Assembly: GCF_000440115.1 (NCBI RefSeq)
Contig: NZ_ALMY01000069.1
Coordinates: 1 to 64,000, forward strand
DNA length: 64,000 nucleotides
Origin: Streptococcus suis YS56
Lineage (GTDB): Bacteria; Bacillota; Bacilli; Lactobacillales; Streptococcaceae
Direction of reading: 5' to 3'
In this document: one piece after another, positions 47,366 to 56,054 of the stretch
Position numbering within the stretch: the stretch's first letter is position 1
Layout of the letters: every line of letters starts with the position of its first letter
Made by a program: the position numbers and the translations under genes
The notes under the pieces: model-generated
Database searches by the model: none
Told to the model about the DNA's origin: nothing
Seen by the model: the letters and a program-made list of their open reading frames with translations, nothing else

Positions 47366-47677
47366 ATGGCAAACTTAAATCGATATAAATTTACATTTGG
47401 CGAGAAGCAATTAACCTTGACAACTGAGCATGATAATTTATTCATGGAAGAAATTGAGCGTATTGCACAGGAAAAATACCAAGCTATCAAAGAAAAGATG
47501 CCGACGGCGGACCCTGAAACCCTCGCGCTTTTGTTGGCAATCAATGCTCTATCCGTTCAACTAACACGCGAGATGGCATTTGAACAAAAGGAACAAGAAC
47601 TTGCAAGCGTCAAAGAAAAGGTCTTGAAAAAGAATGTGACCTTGATTGACTTAGATGAGCTTGAGGACAAGGTATGA
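47366..47677 (+). CDS. zapA: Cell division protein ZapA-like
   Basis: A 103-residue protein with a short beta-containing N-terminus (NRYKFTFGEKQLTLTTEHDNLFMEEIERIAQ) and a long C-terminal coiled coil, the ZapA layout. ZapA bundles FtsZ filaments at the division ring. A TATAAT at 47338 and an AGAGGTAAG ribosome site precede it. The stop overlaps the cvpA start (ATGA). The zapA-cvpA-mutS2 order is conserved in streptococci and supports the call. Confidence 0.87.
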   Translation: MANLNRYKFTFGEKQLTLTTEHDNLFMEEIERIAQEKYQAIKEKMPTADPETLALLLAINALSVQLTREMAFEQKEQELASVKEKVLKKNVTLIDLDELEDKV

Positions 47678-48222
47678 TTTCATTAGCAATTATTCTCATT
47701 TTGGCATGGAGTTTCTACATTGGCTACAGTCGTGGTCTAGTTCTACAGGCGTTTTATAGCATGGGAAGTATTATTGCTATGGTGGTTGCGACGGCTACTT
47801 ATAAAAAATTGGCATCCTTCCTTTATCTCTGGGTGCCATTTGCCAATGCGACTCAGGGGAGCTCCAACTATTATTTTGATGAGAAATATCTCTTTGACCT
47901 AGATATGGTATTTTATGCGGGATTGGCCTTTCTTTTGATATACGTCTTGGTTTACGCTATTGTGCGTTTCATAGGAATATTTGTCCATCTATTAGAGGCT
48001 TTTAATCCTGATACAAAAACGACCAATCTCATAAGCGGTGCCTTGGCTGTCTTGGTGACTTTTATTTCTCTTCAGATTGTGATGGTCTTGCTATCAACTA
48101 TTCCGTTAGCGATGATTCAAGATAAATTGCACAGTAGTTTTCTTGCCAACATCATGATTCAGTACACACCATTCACTAGTAGCTTTTTAAAATCTCTCTG
48201 GTTGAGTAATATAGCAGGGTAA
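47674..48222 (+). CDS. cvpA: CvpA family membrane protein
   Basis: A 182-residue protein with four hydrophobic segments; the N-terminal ILAWSFYIGYSRGLVLQAFYSMGSI fits CvpA (colicin V production family). Its exact job is unknown; links to envelope integrity and biofilm are reported in other bacteria. Translational overlap with zapA. A BOX-type repeat of 280 bp separates it from mutS2. Confidence 0.87.
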   Translation: MISLAIILILAWSFYIGYSRGLVLQAFYSMGSIIAMVVATATYKKLASFLYLWVPFANATQGSSNYYFDEKYLFDLDMVFYAGLAFLLIYVLVYAIVRFIGIFVHLLEAFNPDTKTTNLISGALAVLVTFISLQIVMVLLSTIPLAMIQDKLHSSFLANIMIQYTPFTSSFLKSLWLSNIAG

Positions 48223-48250
48223 GGGAGACCTTATCCTTTTTATCGTCATT

Positions 48251-48530
48251 TATACTCTTCGAAAATCAAAATAGGACGTTGTTGATTTGATGAGTGGGAG
48301 TGGGAAAGAACTCGACTGTTCAAAAAAGAGTTCGTCAACAGGTCTTTATTTCTAGTTGTTGAGCTGAAACAGTCTATTCCCAGACATCAATTTATGTTAG
48401 CTGACTGCCGTCAGCTTGTATCTCCCACTTTAAAAGGTCTCCCAGACCTTTTAAACTCCCGCCCCCGCATAGCTCTAAAGGTTCTCCGAACCTTTAGAGC
48501 AAGTCTGATTCTGATTTTCATTAAGTATTA
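48251..48530 (-). repeat. Composite BOX element with nested hairpin repeats
   Basis: BOX ends TATACTCTTCGAAAATC (48251) and GATTTTCATTAAGTATTA (48513-48530) enclose an unusually long centre. Inside are the dyads AGCTGACtgccGTCAGCT (48399-48416), TAAAAGGTCT/AGACCTTTTA (48431-48452) and GCTCTAAAGGTTC/GAACCTTTAGAGC (48472-48500). A segment GAGCTGAAACAGTCTATTCCCAG is related to the array at 10.1 kb. This explains the 414-bp gap between cvpA and mutS2. Confidence 0.78.
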
Positions 48531-48636
48531 GTTGACTGTTATCCCCTTAATGTAAGAGACTGGGAAAGACTATATTTTTATCTTATTATTGTTTTGATAA
48601 TGAGATAAAGCTAAGGAAAAGACTAAGTAGGAACAT

Positions 48637-50970
48637 ATGAATAATAAAATTATTGAAACCCTTGAATTTCACAAGGTAAGACAAAAAATTGAGCCCTATC
48701 TCTTGACGGAACAGGGCTTTGAAGAATTACGACAGTTGGAGCCTATGGTGGAAGTCCATCGTATCCAACAGGCCTTCGACGAGTTGACAGACATAGCGCA
48801 GATTTTTGTGGAAAATCCCTATTTCAGTCTGGCTGCTACTAGTGACATCGGTCCAGCCATGCGTCGTTTGGAATTGGATACAGACCTCAATATCTCAGAA
48901 TTATTGGCAGTCAAGCGAGTCTTGGAAGTTTCTAAATCTCTCTTGGATTTTTATGGAAATCTGGAAAATGTCAGTCTTAGCCAGCTGGATAAACTCTTTG
49001 AGAAGATTGAGCTTTTTCCACATTTACAAGGCTCCCTCCAGTCCATCAATGATGCTGGTTTTGTAGAGGATTTTGCCTCTGAAAAACTAGCCCGTATTCG
49101 AAGAAAAATCCGTGAAGCTGAAGACCAAGTTCGTCAGGTCATGCAGGATATTTTGAAGACCAAGGGGGATATGTTGTCTGATAGCATTTTGGCTAGTCGT
49201 AATGGGCGCAATGTCCTTCCTGTCAAAAATACCTATCGCAATAAGATAGCAGGGGTCGTCCATGATATTTCCGCTTCTGGCTCGACCGTTTATATTGAAC
49301 CTAGAGCGGTTGTTGCGCTCAATGAAGATATTACCAATAGCAAGGCAGAGGAACGTCATGAAATCAGTCGGATTTTGCAAGAGTTGTCCGACATGTTGCG
49401 GCCTCATAGCGGTATTATCCGCAACAATGCCTGGGTGATTGGGCATTTGGATTTCATCCGCGCCAAACACCTTTTTGCACGAGATTACAAGGCCGTCGTC
49501 CCAACGATTTCAGATAAGCAAGATATCGCTCTGCTCAATGTCCGCCATCCGCTCATTGCTGAGCCTGTACCAAACGACCTTTATTTTGGTAGTCAGTTGA
49601 CAGCCATCGTGATTACAGGTCCCAACACGGGTGGTAAGACCATTATGCTCAAGACCTTGGGATTAACGCACCTTATGGCTCAGTCTGGTTTGCCTATCCT
49701 GGCTGATAAGGGTAGTCGGGTGGCCATCTTCAAAGAAATTTTTGCGGATATTGGTGATGAACAGTCTATTGAGCAGAGTTTATCAACCTTCTCTAGTCAC
49801 ATGACCCACACGGTACAGATTTTAGCGGAGGCGGATCAAGATTCCCTTATCCTATTTGACGAGTTGGGAGCTGGGACCGATCCGCAGGAGGGTGCGTCTT
49901 TGGCAATGGCTATTTTGGACGACCTTCGTCTGCGGGGGATTAAGACCATGGCAACCACCCACTATCCTGAGCTCAAGGCCTACGGGATAGAAACCTCTGG
50001 TATTGAAAATGCCAGCATGGAATTTGATACCAATAGCCTGCGTCCAACCTATAAGTTTATGCAGGGTGTTCCTGGTCGCTCCAATGCCTTTGAAATCGCC
50101 CGCCGTCTTGGTCTATCTGATATTATTATCCAGTCAGCCCAGTCTTGGACAGATACAGACAGCGATGTGAACCGCATTATCGAGAAATTGGAAAGTCAGA
50201 CGGTTGAAAGTCGCCGTCGTCTAGACAAGATTCGGGATGTAGAACAAGAAAACTACAAGATGAACCGAGCCCTTCGTAAGCTCTATGACGAGCTCAATCG
50301 TGAGCGGGAAAATGAGCTCAACAAGGCACGTTTGGAAGCCAAGGAAATTGTAGATATGGCATTGGCAGAAAGCGAGGAGATTCTTAAAAATCTCCATGCT
50401 GCAGCCATTCTTAAGCCACACCAGATTATCGAAGCCAAGGCAGAGCTGAAAAAGTTGGCGCCTGAAGTGGTAGATTTGTCTAAGAACAAAGTCTTGAAAA
50501 AAGCTAAAATTCAGAGGGAAGCCAAGGTGGGCGATGACATAATCGTAACTGCTTATGGACAACGCGGCACCTTGACCAATCAGCTCAAGGACGGGCGTTG
50601 GGAAGCTCAGGTTGGCTTGATTAAGATGACCTTGGCCAAAGATGAGTTTGAATTAGTCAAGGCGGAAAAGGCAGAGCAGCCTAAGAAACGCCAGGTTCAC
50701 ACGGTCAAGCGTGCCAATGTACGAGGACCAAAAGCCCGCTTAGATCTACGTGGCAAACGCTACGAAGAGGCAATGATGGAGCTGGATGAATTTATCGACC
50801 AAGCTCTGCTCAACAATCTGGCCCAAGTCGACATTGTTCACGGTATTGGTACAGGGGTTATCCGAGAAGGGGTGACAAAGTACCTTCGTCGTAACAAGCA
50901 GGTCAAGGAGTTCGGCTACGCCCCACAAAATGCAGGTGGCTCAGGCTGTACTATTGTGACCTTTAAGTAA
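48637..50970 (+). CDS. mutS2: Endonuclease MutS2
   Basis: A 777-residue MutS homologue without the mismatch-recognition domain. The ATPase has Walker [17 protein letters not shown] (about residue 330) and Walker [22 protein letters not shown]-like and coiled-coil region follows, and a C-terminal Smr nuclease domain starts [12 protein letters not shown] with the [13 protein letters not shown] motif (about 695-777). MutS2 acts on branched DNA and collided ribosomes rather than in mismatch repair. It is followed by a terminator. Confidence 0.96.
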   Translation: MNNKIIETLEFHKVRQKIEPYLLTEQGFEELRQLEPMVEVHRIQQAFDELTDIAQIFVENPYFSLAATSDIGPAMRRLELDTDLNISELLAVKRVLEVSKSLLDFYGNLENVSLSQLDKLFEKIELFPHLQGSLQSINDAGFVEDFASEKLARIRRKIREAEDQVRQVMQDILKTKGDMLSDSILASRNGRNVLPVKNTYRNKIAGVVHDISASGSTVYIEPRAVVALNEDITNSKAEERHEISRILQELSDMLRPHSGIIRNNAWVIGHLDFIRAKHLFARDYKAVVPTISDKQDIALLNVRHPLIAEPVPNDLYFGSQLTAIVITGPNTGGKTIMLKTLGLTHLMAQSGLPILADKGSRVAIFKEIFADIGDEQSIEQSLSTFSSHMTHTVQILAEADQDSLILFDELGAGTDPQEGASLAMAILDDLRLRGIKTMATTHYPELKAYGIETSGIENASMEFDTNSLRPTYKFMQGVPGRSNAFEIARRLGLSDIIIQSAQSWTDTDSDVNRIIEKLESQTVESRRRLDKIRDVEQENYKMNRALRKLYDELNRERENELNKARLEAKEIVDMALAESEEILKNLHAAAILKPHQIIEAKAELKKLAPEVVDLSKNKVLKKAKIQREAKVGDDIIVTAYGQRGTLTNQLKDGRWEAQVGLIKMTLAKDEFELVKAEKAEQPKKRQVHTVKRANVRGPKARLDLRGKRYEEAMMELDEFIDQALLNNLAQVDIVHGIGTGVIREGVTKYLRRNKQVKEFGYAPQNAGGSGCTIVTFK

Positions 50971-50974
50971 AAAA

Positions 50975-51007
50975 GTAAAGCACTTGCAAGTTGCAGGTGC
51001 TTTTGAA
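50975..51007 (+). terminator. mutS2 terminator
   Basis: AAAGCACTTGCA and TGCAGGTGCTTT pair (one G-T pair) around AGT, followed by a short T tract. Confidence 0.75.
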
Positions 51008-51057
51008 TACAGTTGCAAAACTAAAAAAAAATAGTAAAATAAAATGAGGAGGTCTAT

Positions 51058-51711
51058 ATGATTATCAGAAAATACCAGCCAGCCGATGAGAAGGGCTGGG
51101 TTTATTGTAAGGCACTCAGCTATCTCTTTTCCCCATTTTTTGACGATAGAGAAACTGAAAAGCCTGAACTAATGAAAGATGTTTATGATTATCGTGTGGA
51201 ATGGGTGGCAGAAGTGGACGGGCAAATCGTTGGTCTAATCGACATCGATATTTACACGGAAGAGTGCAGCCTGTCTTATATTTACGCACCAAGTAAGCGA
51301 ACAGCTTATTTTACTAACCTAGCAGTTCACCCTGATTTTCAAGGGCAGGGCATTGCACAAGCGCTTTTTGAACAGGCAGCGAATGAATTGAGAGAGCAAG
51401 GTGTACAGAAACTAGCTATCTTTACCAGAGAGGACGATGCTGCTAACCATTTGTATCAGAAATGGGGTGGGCAGCTAGTGTGTTCAGATTACCTAGTCAT
51501 CGGTACCCCAAAAGACACACCTTATGTCCGTTTTGGTGTAGACCTTCCCAATGCCAAATTGGCCCTTACAGATGAAGCAGGGCAACCAGCCCCCTACTAT
51601 CTCCGAGAAGGTGTCTATGTAGTCAGCGAGGAAGCCGACCTGGAGCTCTTTGACATTGAAGATGCCTATCAAGAATTAACCTATGTGGTGGATTTGACAG
51701 AAAAAAGTTGA
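51058..51711 (+). CDS. GNAT family N-acetyltransferase
   Basis: A 217-residue protein. The acetyl-CoA site is seen in LAVHPDFQGQGIAQALFEQA (about residues 88-107), the Q/RxxGxG/A form of GNAT motif A. The C-terminal 60 residues beyond the GNAT fold are an extra domain of unknown role (VGTPKDTPYVRFGVDLP onward). The acceptor is unknown. AGGAGGTCT precedes the ATG. Confidence 0.87.
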   Translation: MIIRKYQPADEKGWVYCKALSYLFSPFFDDRETEKPELMKDVYDYRVEWVAEVDGQIVGLIDIDIYTEECSLSYIYAPSKRTAYFTNLAVHPDFQGQGIAQALFEQAANELREQGVQKLAIFTREDDAANHLYQKWGGQLVCSDYLVIGTPKDTPYVRFGVDLPNAKLALTDEAGQPAPYYLREGVYVVSEEADLELFDIEDAYQELTYVVDLTEKS

Positions 51712-51916
51712 AAATCTTTTTATGATGAACTGAGCAAGTGGAAGGAATGCTCAGTTCTCTCTCGTATTTTTGTGGTTCAGTTCGGCTTATCCAATTTGTT
51801 CTTGCGTTTGAAATTTTCATAGGTATATTTACCTAATTTTATCTCCGTAGCAAAAATTCGCATTCTGTTTTCTTTTGGTGTAGAATGATAGTAGAAAAAC
51901 AGAAACGGAGAAAATT

Positions 51917-52231
51917 ATGGTTCAAGTTATTACAGATGCAAACTTTGAAGTTGAAACACAAGAAGGCGTAGTCCTTGTTGACTTTTGGGCACCTTGGTGT
52001 GGTCCATGCCGCATGCAAGCACCAATTTTAGAGCAATTAGCAGGTGAAGTGGATGAAGATGAATTGCGCATCTACAAAATGGATGTTGATGAAAATCCAA
52101 ACACAGCCCGTCAATTCGGTATCATGTCGATCCCAACCCTTTTGTTCAAAAAAGATGGACAAGTTGTGAAACAAGTTGCTGGTGTTCACACCAAAGACCA
52201 AATCAAAGCAATCTTGGCAGAGATTGGTTAA
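51917..52231 (+). CDS. trxA: Thioredoxin
   Basis: A 104-residue thioredoxin with the WAPWCGPC active site (Cys28 and Cys31), cis-Pro in MSIPTLLFK and the usual end helix. It reduces protein disulfides and can supply MsrAB encoded 1.7 kb downstream. CGGAGAAAATT ribosome site. TAGAAT at 51882 may be its -10 box. Confidence 0.97.
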   Translation: MVQVITDANFEVETQEGVVLVDFWAPWCGPCRMQAPILEQLAGEVDEDELRIYKMDVDENPNTARQFGIMSIPTLLFKKDGQVVKQVAGVHTKDQIKAILAEIG

Positions 52232-52241
52232 TTGAAAATGT

Positions 52242-52278
52242 AGACAAGTAGTGAGCTCAGATTCGCTGCTTGTTTTTT
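52242..52278 (+). terminator. trxA terminator
   Basis: ACAAGTAGTG pairs with CGCTGCTTGT (two G-T pairs) around AGCTCAGATT, followed by seven T residues. Confidence 0.8.
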
Positions 52279-52370
52279 TCACAACTGAGAATATGTTCAA
52301 AAAGTCAGATTGTGAAGAATGGCACAAGATGTTATAATAATCTTATCATTGTCTTTTAGAAAGGTTATAT

Positions 52371-53900
52371 ATGACAGTCATAAGCTATAAACCATTAAAT
52401 CTTTATCGTCAGTTTAAAACAGCAGCTCAAGAGTTTCCAAATGTTGCCATTTATTTTGACAAACCCTACGCATCCTTTCCTGAATTAGGATTGGAAAATA
52501 CCTATCAAACAGTTTTTGAGGCCATTCAAAAAAGAGCTGCCCAATTTGCAGTAGCAGGTATTGGTTATGGGGATAAGGTAATTCTATATAAGAGTCCAGC
52601 TTTTGACACCTATTTGTTAGCAGTAGCGGTAACGGCATTGGGTGCTGTTCCTGTTATGATTTCCTACCATTTGCCATCTTCAAATTTAGATGTGTTTGCG
52701 GAGCGATTGGAAAAGTCTTTCATTGTCTACGACCAAGAAACGGAAGAACGTGTAGCAGGAATGACTCGAACTGACCTGGTCACAAAGGTATTTTTACCCC
52801 AAGTCCTAGTGCAAGAAGCAGTTGCTTTTGAAGAAAATCTCCTGCCAGAAGATGTCATTCAATACATGACCCATACTTCAGGAACGACAGGTGTTCCAAA
52901 ACTAATCTGCCACACAGCACAGACCATGGGCTGGCGAGTAGCTTGGCAACAAACTATTTTTGACAAGATGACGGAGAGAGGCTTACTGGCTTTCCATATC
53001 TCTCCTGTTCATTCGCGCTATAATATCGGCGTGTCGTCGGCGATTGGGCTAGGATTCCCCCTCTACCCGCTTTCTTCTGCAAGAAAAGATGATGTTGAAC
53101 GGGCGCTTGCTCTTCATCGTCCAAGTGCTCTGGAAACCCATCCTAACAACTTTGTCCAATGGACAAGATTGGCCAAGGAAAAACCAGAGGTCTTTAGTAG
53201 CATTCGTTATTACCATTCAACCTTTGATGCCATCAATATTGGTACGCTTCGCGCCTTCTTGGAGGCTTCTAAAATGCAACATCCAGTCTTTATGCAGGTT
53301 TATGGTCAAAGTGAATGTGGTCCAATGATTTTACGTTACCATCGTTTGGAAAATCTAGGAACAGTTAGTGGACGAGATATGGGGATTGGTCTGGAAGGTT
53401 ACACAGAAGCACGCATCACAGATGCCCAAGGGAATCCTCTCCCAGCTGGAGAAAACGGACATATCCAGTTCCTGTCAAAAGGCCGTGCTGTGACCTATTA
53501 TAAAGAAGATGCCCGTTTCCAAGATAATGTGTACGGTGCTTGGTGGGATAGTGGTGACTACGGCTGCATGACTCCAGAGGGGACACTTCTTCTAAAAGAC
53601 CGTCAGGTTGACCTCATTGAGCACATCGACAGCAATCTTGCCTTGGAAGATTTATTGCTGGATAAATTGGACTTTTTATCAGAAGTCGTGATTATCCGCG
53701 ATGTCAATGGTGCACCGCAGCCGATTATCGCTCTGGCAGAAGATGCTGAGATGAACTGGGAAGCTTGGTGGGCTATGGTTGCAGATCTACCACTATTGAA
53801 AGAACCCATCTTGATGGCTTATGACGACATTCCACGTACTGCGACCATGAAGGTTCAACGCCTCAAAATGGAAGCAGAAATGAAAGAAAAAAATCTGTAA
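52371..53900 (+). CDS. Class I adenylate-forming enzyme (AMP-binding acyl ligase)
   Basis: A 509-residue ANL-superfamily enzyme. The phosphate-binding loop is THTSGTTGVPK (about residue 165), the adenine motif YGQSECGP is near 313, the ribose Asp is in WWDSGDYGCM (about 388), and a Lys in PRTATMKVQRLK near the end matches the catalytic A10 lysine. It would activate a carboxylic acid as an acyl-adenylate. No CoA-pathway, carrier-protein or peptide-synthetase partner is adjacent, so the acceptor is open. It is 39 bp upstream of msrAB. Confidence 0.85.
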   Translation: MTVISYKPLNLYRQFKTAAQEFPNVAIYFDKPYASFPELGLENTYQTVFEAIQKRAAQFAVAGIGYGDKVILYKSPAFDTYLLAVAVTALGAVPVMISYHLPSSNLDVFAERLEKSFIVYDQETEERVAGMTRTDLVTKVFLPQVLVQEAVAFEENLLPEDVIQYMTHTSGTTGVPKLICHTAQTMGWRVAWQQTIFDKMTERGLLAFHISPVHSRYNIGVSSAIGLGFPLYPLSSARKDDVERALALHRPSALETHPNNFVQWTRLAKEKPEVFSSIRYYHSTFDAINIGTLRAFLEASKMQHPVFMQVYGQSECGPMILRYHRLENLGTVSGRDMGIGLEGYTEARITDAQGNPLPAGENGHIQFLSKGRAVTYYKEDARFQDNVYGAWWDSGDYGCMTPEGTLLLKDRQVDLIEHIDSNLALEDLLLDKLDFLSEVVIIRDVNGAPQPIIALAEDAEMNWEAWWAMVADLPLLKEPILMAYDDIPRTATMKVQRLKMEAEMKEKNL

Positions 53901-53939
53901 GGGTGACGAAACCACGCTTGCAGATAAGAAGGAGTTCAC

Positions 53940-54878
53940 ATGAAAGAAATTTATCTAGCAGGCGGTTGTTTTTGGGGAATGGAAGGTTACTTTTCCCAGA
54001 TCGATGGTATTCTCGACACCAGCGTTGGCTATGCCAATGGACAGGTGGAGACGACCAATTATCAACTCCTCAAACAAACAGACCACGCAGAAACGCTCTA
54101 TCTAGCCTATGATGAGACTCGTATCCATTTGCGGGAAATTCTCCTCTACTATTTCCGCGTCATTGATCCCTTCTCTGTCAATCAGCAGGGGCCAGACAAG
54201 GGGCGCCAGTATCGGACTGGTATCTATTACACAGATGAGGCTGATTTGCCGACCATCGAGCAGGTCATGACGGAGCAGTCCCAGCTCTTTGGCGGACGCC
54301 CCCTAGCCGTTGAAGTGGAGCCACTCGCGCATTACATCCCCGCCGAAGACTACCATCAGGATTATCTCAAGAAAAATCCCCAAGGGTACTGCCATATCGA
54401 TCTTGCACAGGCAAAAATCCCTCTGATTGATGTTGCAGACTACCAAAAGCCAGACCAGCAAGTCTTAAAAGACAGCTTGACCGACCTCCAGTATCAAGTC
54501 ACTCAAGAAGCTGCGACGGAAAGACCCTTCGAAAATGAGTTTTGGAATAGTGACCAAGCTGGCATCTATGTCGATATTACGACTGGTGAGCCCCTCTTTC
54601 TCTCGACGGACAAATTCGACTCAGACTGCGGCTGGCCCTACTTTACCAAACCCATCAGCAAGGAAGTTGCGACTTATTTCCAAGATCTCTCCCACGGCAT
54701 GAACCGCATTGAAGTTCGTAGTCGGGCTGGACATGCTCATCTAGGTCATGTCTTTGATGATGGTCCGCGTGACAAAGGCGGTCTCCGTTACTGTATCAAC
54801 TCAGCAGCCCTTCGTTTCATACCGAAAGAGGAAATGGAAGAAGCAGGATATGGACTGTTTTTGGAGTTGCTTAAATAA
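53940..54878 (+). CDS. msrAB: Fused peptide methionine sulfoxide reductase MsrA/MsrB
   Basis: A 312-residue two-domain repair enzyme. MsrA occupies residues 1-155 with catalytic Cys10 in [12 protein letters not shown]. MsrB occupies about 170-312 with [22 protein letters not shown] and the catalytic Cys in [11 protein letters not shown]. It reduces both S and R epimers of oxidised methionine with thioredoxin. No signal peptide, so cytosolic. It lies just after the AMP ligase with GAAGGAG as ribosome site. Confidence 0.96.
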   Translation: MKEIYLAGGCFWGMEGYFSQIDGILDTSVGYANGQVETTNYQLLKQTDHAETLYLAYDETRIHLREILLYYFRVIDPFSVNQQGPDKGRQYRTGIYYTDEADLPTIEQVMTEQSQLFGGRPLAVEVEPLAHYIPAEDYHQDYLKKNPQGYCHIDLAQAKIPLIDVADYQKPDQQVLKDSLTDLQYQVTQEAATERPFENEFWNSDQAGIYVDITTGEPLFLSTDKFDSDCGWPYFTKPISKEVATYFQDLSHGMNRIEVRSRAGHAHLGHVFDDGPRDKGGLRYCINSAALRFIPKEEMEEAGYGLFLELLK

Positions 54879-54891
54879 ATTTATGAACGCA

Positions 54892-54923
54892 GAAAGTCTA
54901 TTCGCAAAGAATAGGCTTTTTGT
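54892..54923 (+). terminator. msrAB terminator
   Basis: AAAGTCTATTC and GAATAGGCTTT arms (one G-T pair) around GCAAA, then TTT. Confidence 0.82.
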
Positions 54924-55008
54924 GTATTAAAATTGTATGTTCAGAAAGATAATTTTGATATAATAATCTGTATAGAGATTTTTCTTAAGGGACATATATG
55001 GAAAGGTT

Positions 55009-55872
55009 ATGAAAATGATTCTTAGTAAACGTTTTAAAAATAGAAGAAAGGAACTTGGCTTTACTCAAAAGGAACTTGCAGAGGGAATTTGTGAGCAGAG
55101 TTTGATTAGTCGAGTTGAAAAATTAGGAGTTGCTCCTACATCGGATATATTATTTGCCTTATCACAACGCTTACAGGTGTCTATGGACTATTTTTTTGAT
55201 GAAAGTGTATCAGATAAAGCGCCTGATATTACGGTATTTAAACGATTGGTGGACAAAGCTTTGTTCACTCGTTCCTATGATCAACTGGCTTATCTTGTAG
55301 AGGCAGAGAAGCAGAAAGAAGCTGTTCATTCGCAGGAAAGCAGTGAATATTTAACTTATCTGGCTTGTATAGTGGACTTCCATCATTATCATAAGGAAGA
55401 TACTGCAATTGTACGTATGGAAGAACTTAGTCATCGAATCAGTAAGACATCTAGTTTTTATCTTGATGTATACAATAGCTTGGTTAATTTTTATGCCTTG
55501 ACTTCTCGAGATGAGGATTTAGACGGTTTGTATGAGGGGATTTCAGAAAAGCTTAGCCACTTGGATATATCAAACACAGAGAGTTTTCATAAGTATATCA
55601 AGATTCGCTACAATCACGCTCACTATCTTTTTAAAAGGAAGAGGCAGTCACAGGCAATTGATGAATTGACAGACCTAATCGAAATCTTGCGAGACAAGAA
55701 GAGTTGTTATCTTTTGGCAGATACGCTTTGTTTAATCGCAAATGTCGGAGAGGGATTTTTGTCAAAAGATGAAATTCTCTCCTACTATCGAGAAGCGGAA
55801 TGTCTATTCAAATTTTTTGGTCCACAAAATAGTTATCTTAGTTTGAAAGAATATCTATCGAAAGATATTTAA
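55009..55872 (+). CDS. PlcR/TprA-like HTH-TPR regulator (RRNPP type)
   Basis: A 287-residue regulator. The N-terminal HTH_XRE is RFKNRRKELGFTQKELAEGICEQSLISRVEKLGVAPTSDILF, closer to PlcR/TprA than to Rgg, and the remaining 210 residues are helical TPR-like repeats that in relatives bind a secreted peptide. A TATAAT at 54959 and GGAAAGG ribosome site precede it. It lies directly upstream of, and in line with, an ABC system of bacteriocin-associated type, so it probably controls it. No typical Phr or SHP peptide gene was recognised nearby. Confidence 0.85.
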   Translation: MKMILSKRFKNRRKELGFTQKELAEGICEQSLISRVEKLGVAPTSDILFALSQRLQVSMDYFFDESVSDKAPDITVFKRLVDKALFTRSYDQLAYLVEAEKQKEAVHSQESSEYLTYLACIVDFHHYHKEDTAIVRMEELSHRISKTSSFYLDVYNSLVNFYALTSRDEDLDGLYEGISEKLSHLDISNTESFHKYIKIRYNHAHYLFKRKRQSQAIDELTDLIEILRDKKSCYLLADTLCLIANVGEGFLSKDEILSYYREAECLFKFFGPQNSYLSLKEYLSKDI

Positions 55873-55913
55873 TAATCAAGTATAGATTCTTTTATAAAAA
55901 TAATTAAAATAGG

Positions 55914-55942
55914 TTGAAAACTAACTGTTAATATGTTAAGAT
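55914..55942 (+). promoter_or_regulatory. Promoter of the DUF1430 ABC operon
   Basis: TTGAAA (55914-55919) and TAAGAT (55937-55942) are 17 bp apart, 42 bp after the regulator stop. The predicted transcript would have a leader of about 105 nt before the first gene. Confidence 0.65.
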
Positions 55943-56008
55943 AAAGTAAAAAGCTATATCAACGAATGTTTGAGAACATGTTGATTTTGGTTACGGGTTC
56001 TAATGATA

Positions 56009-56037
56009 GGGAGGTGGTGGAGTCCACCTCCTTTTTG
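56009..56037 (+). terminator. Leader terminator/attenuator before the DUF1430 operon
   Basis: GGAGGTGG and CCACCTCC form a perfect 8-bp GC-rich stem around TGGAGT, followed by five T residues. It ends 18 bp before the ATG at 56055. A weaker hairpin (CAACGAATGTT/AACATGTTG, 55960-55983) precedes it. It could simply end the regulator transcript, or control read-through from the promoter at 55914. Confidence 0.8.
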
Positions 56038-56054
56038 TGCAAATGGGGTTCGTT

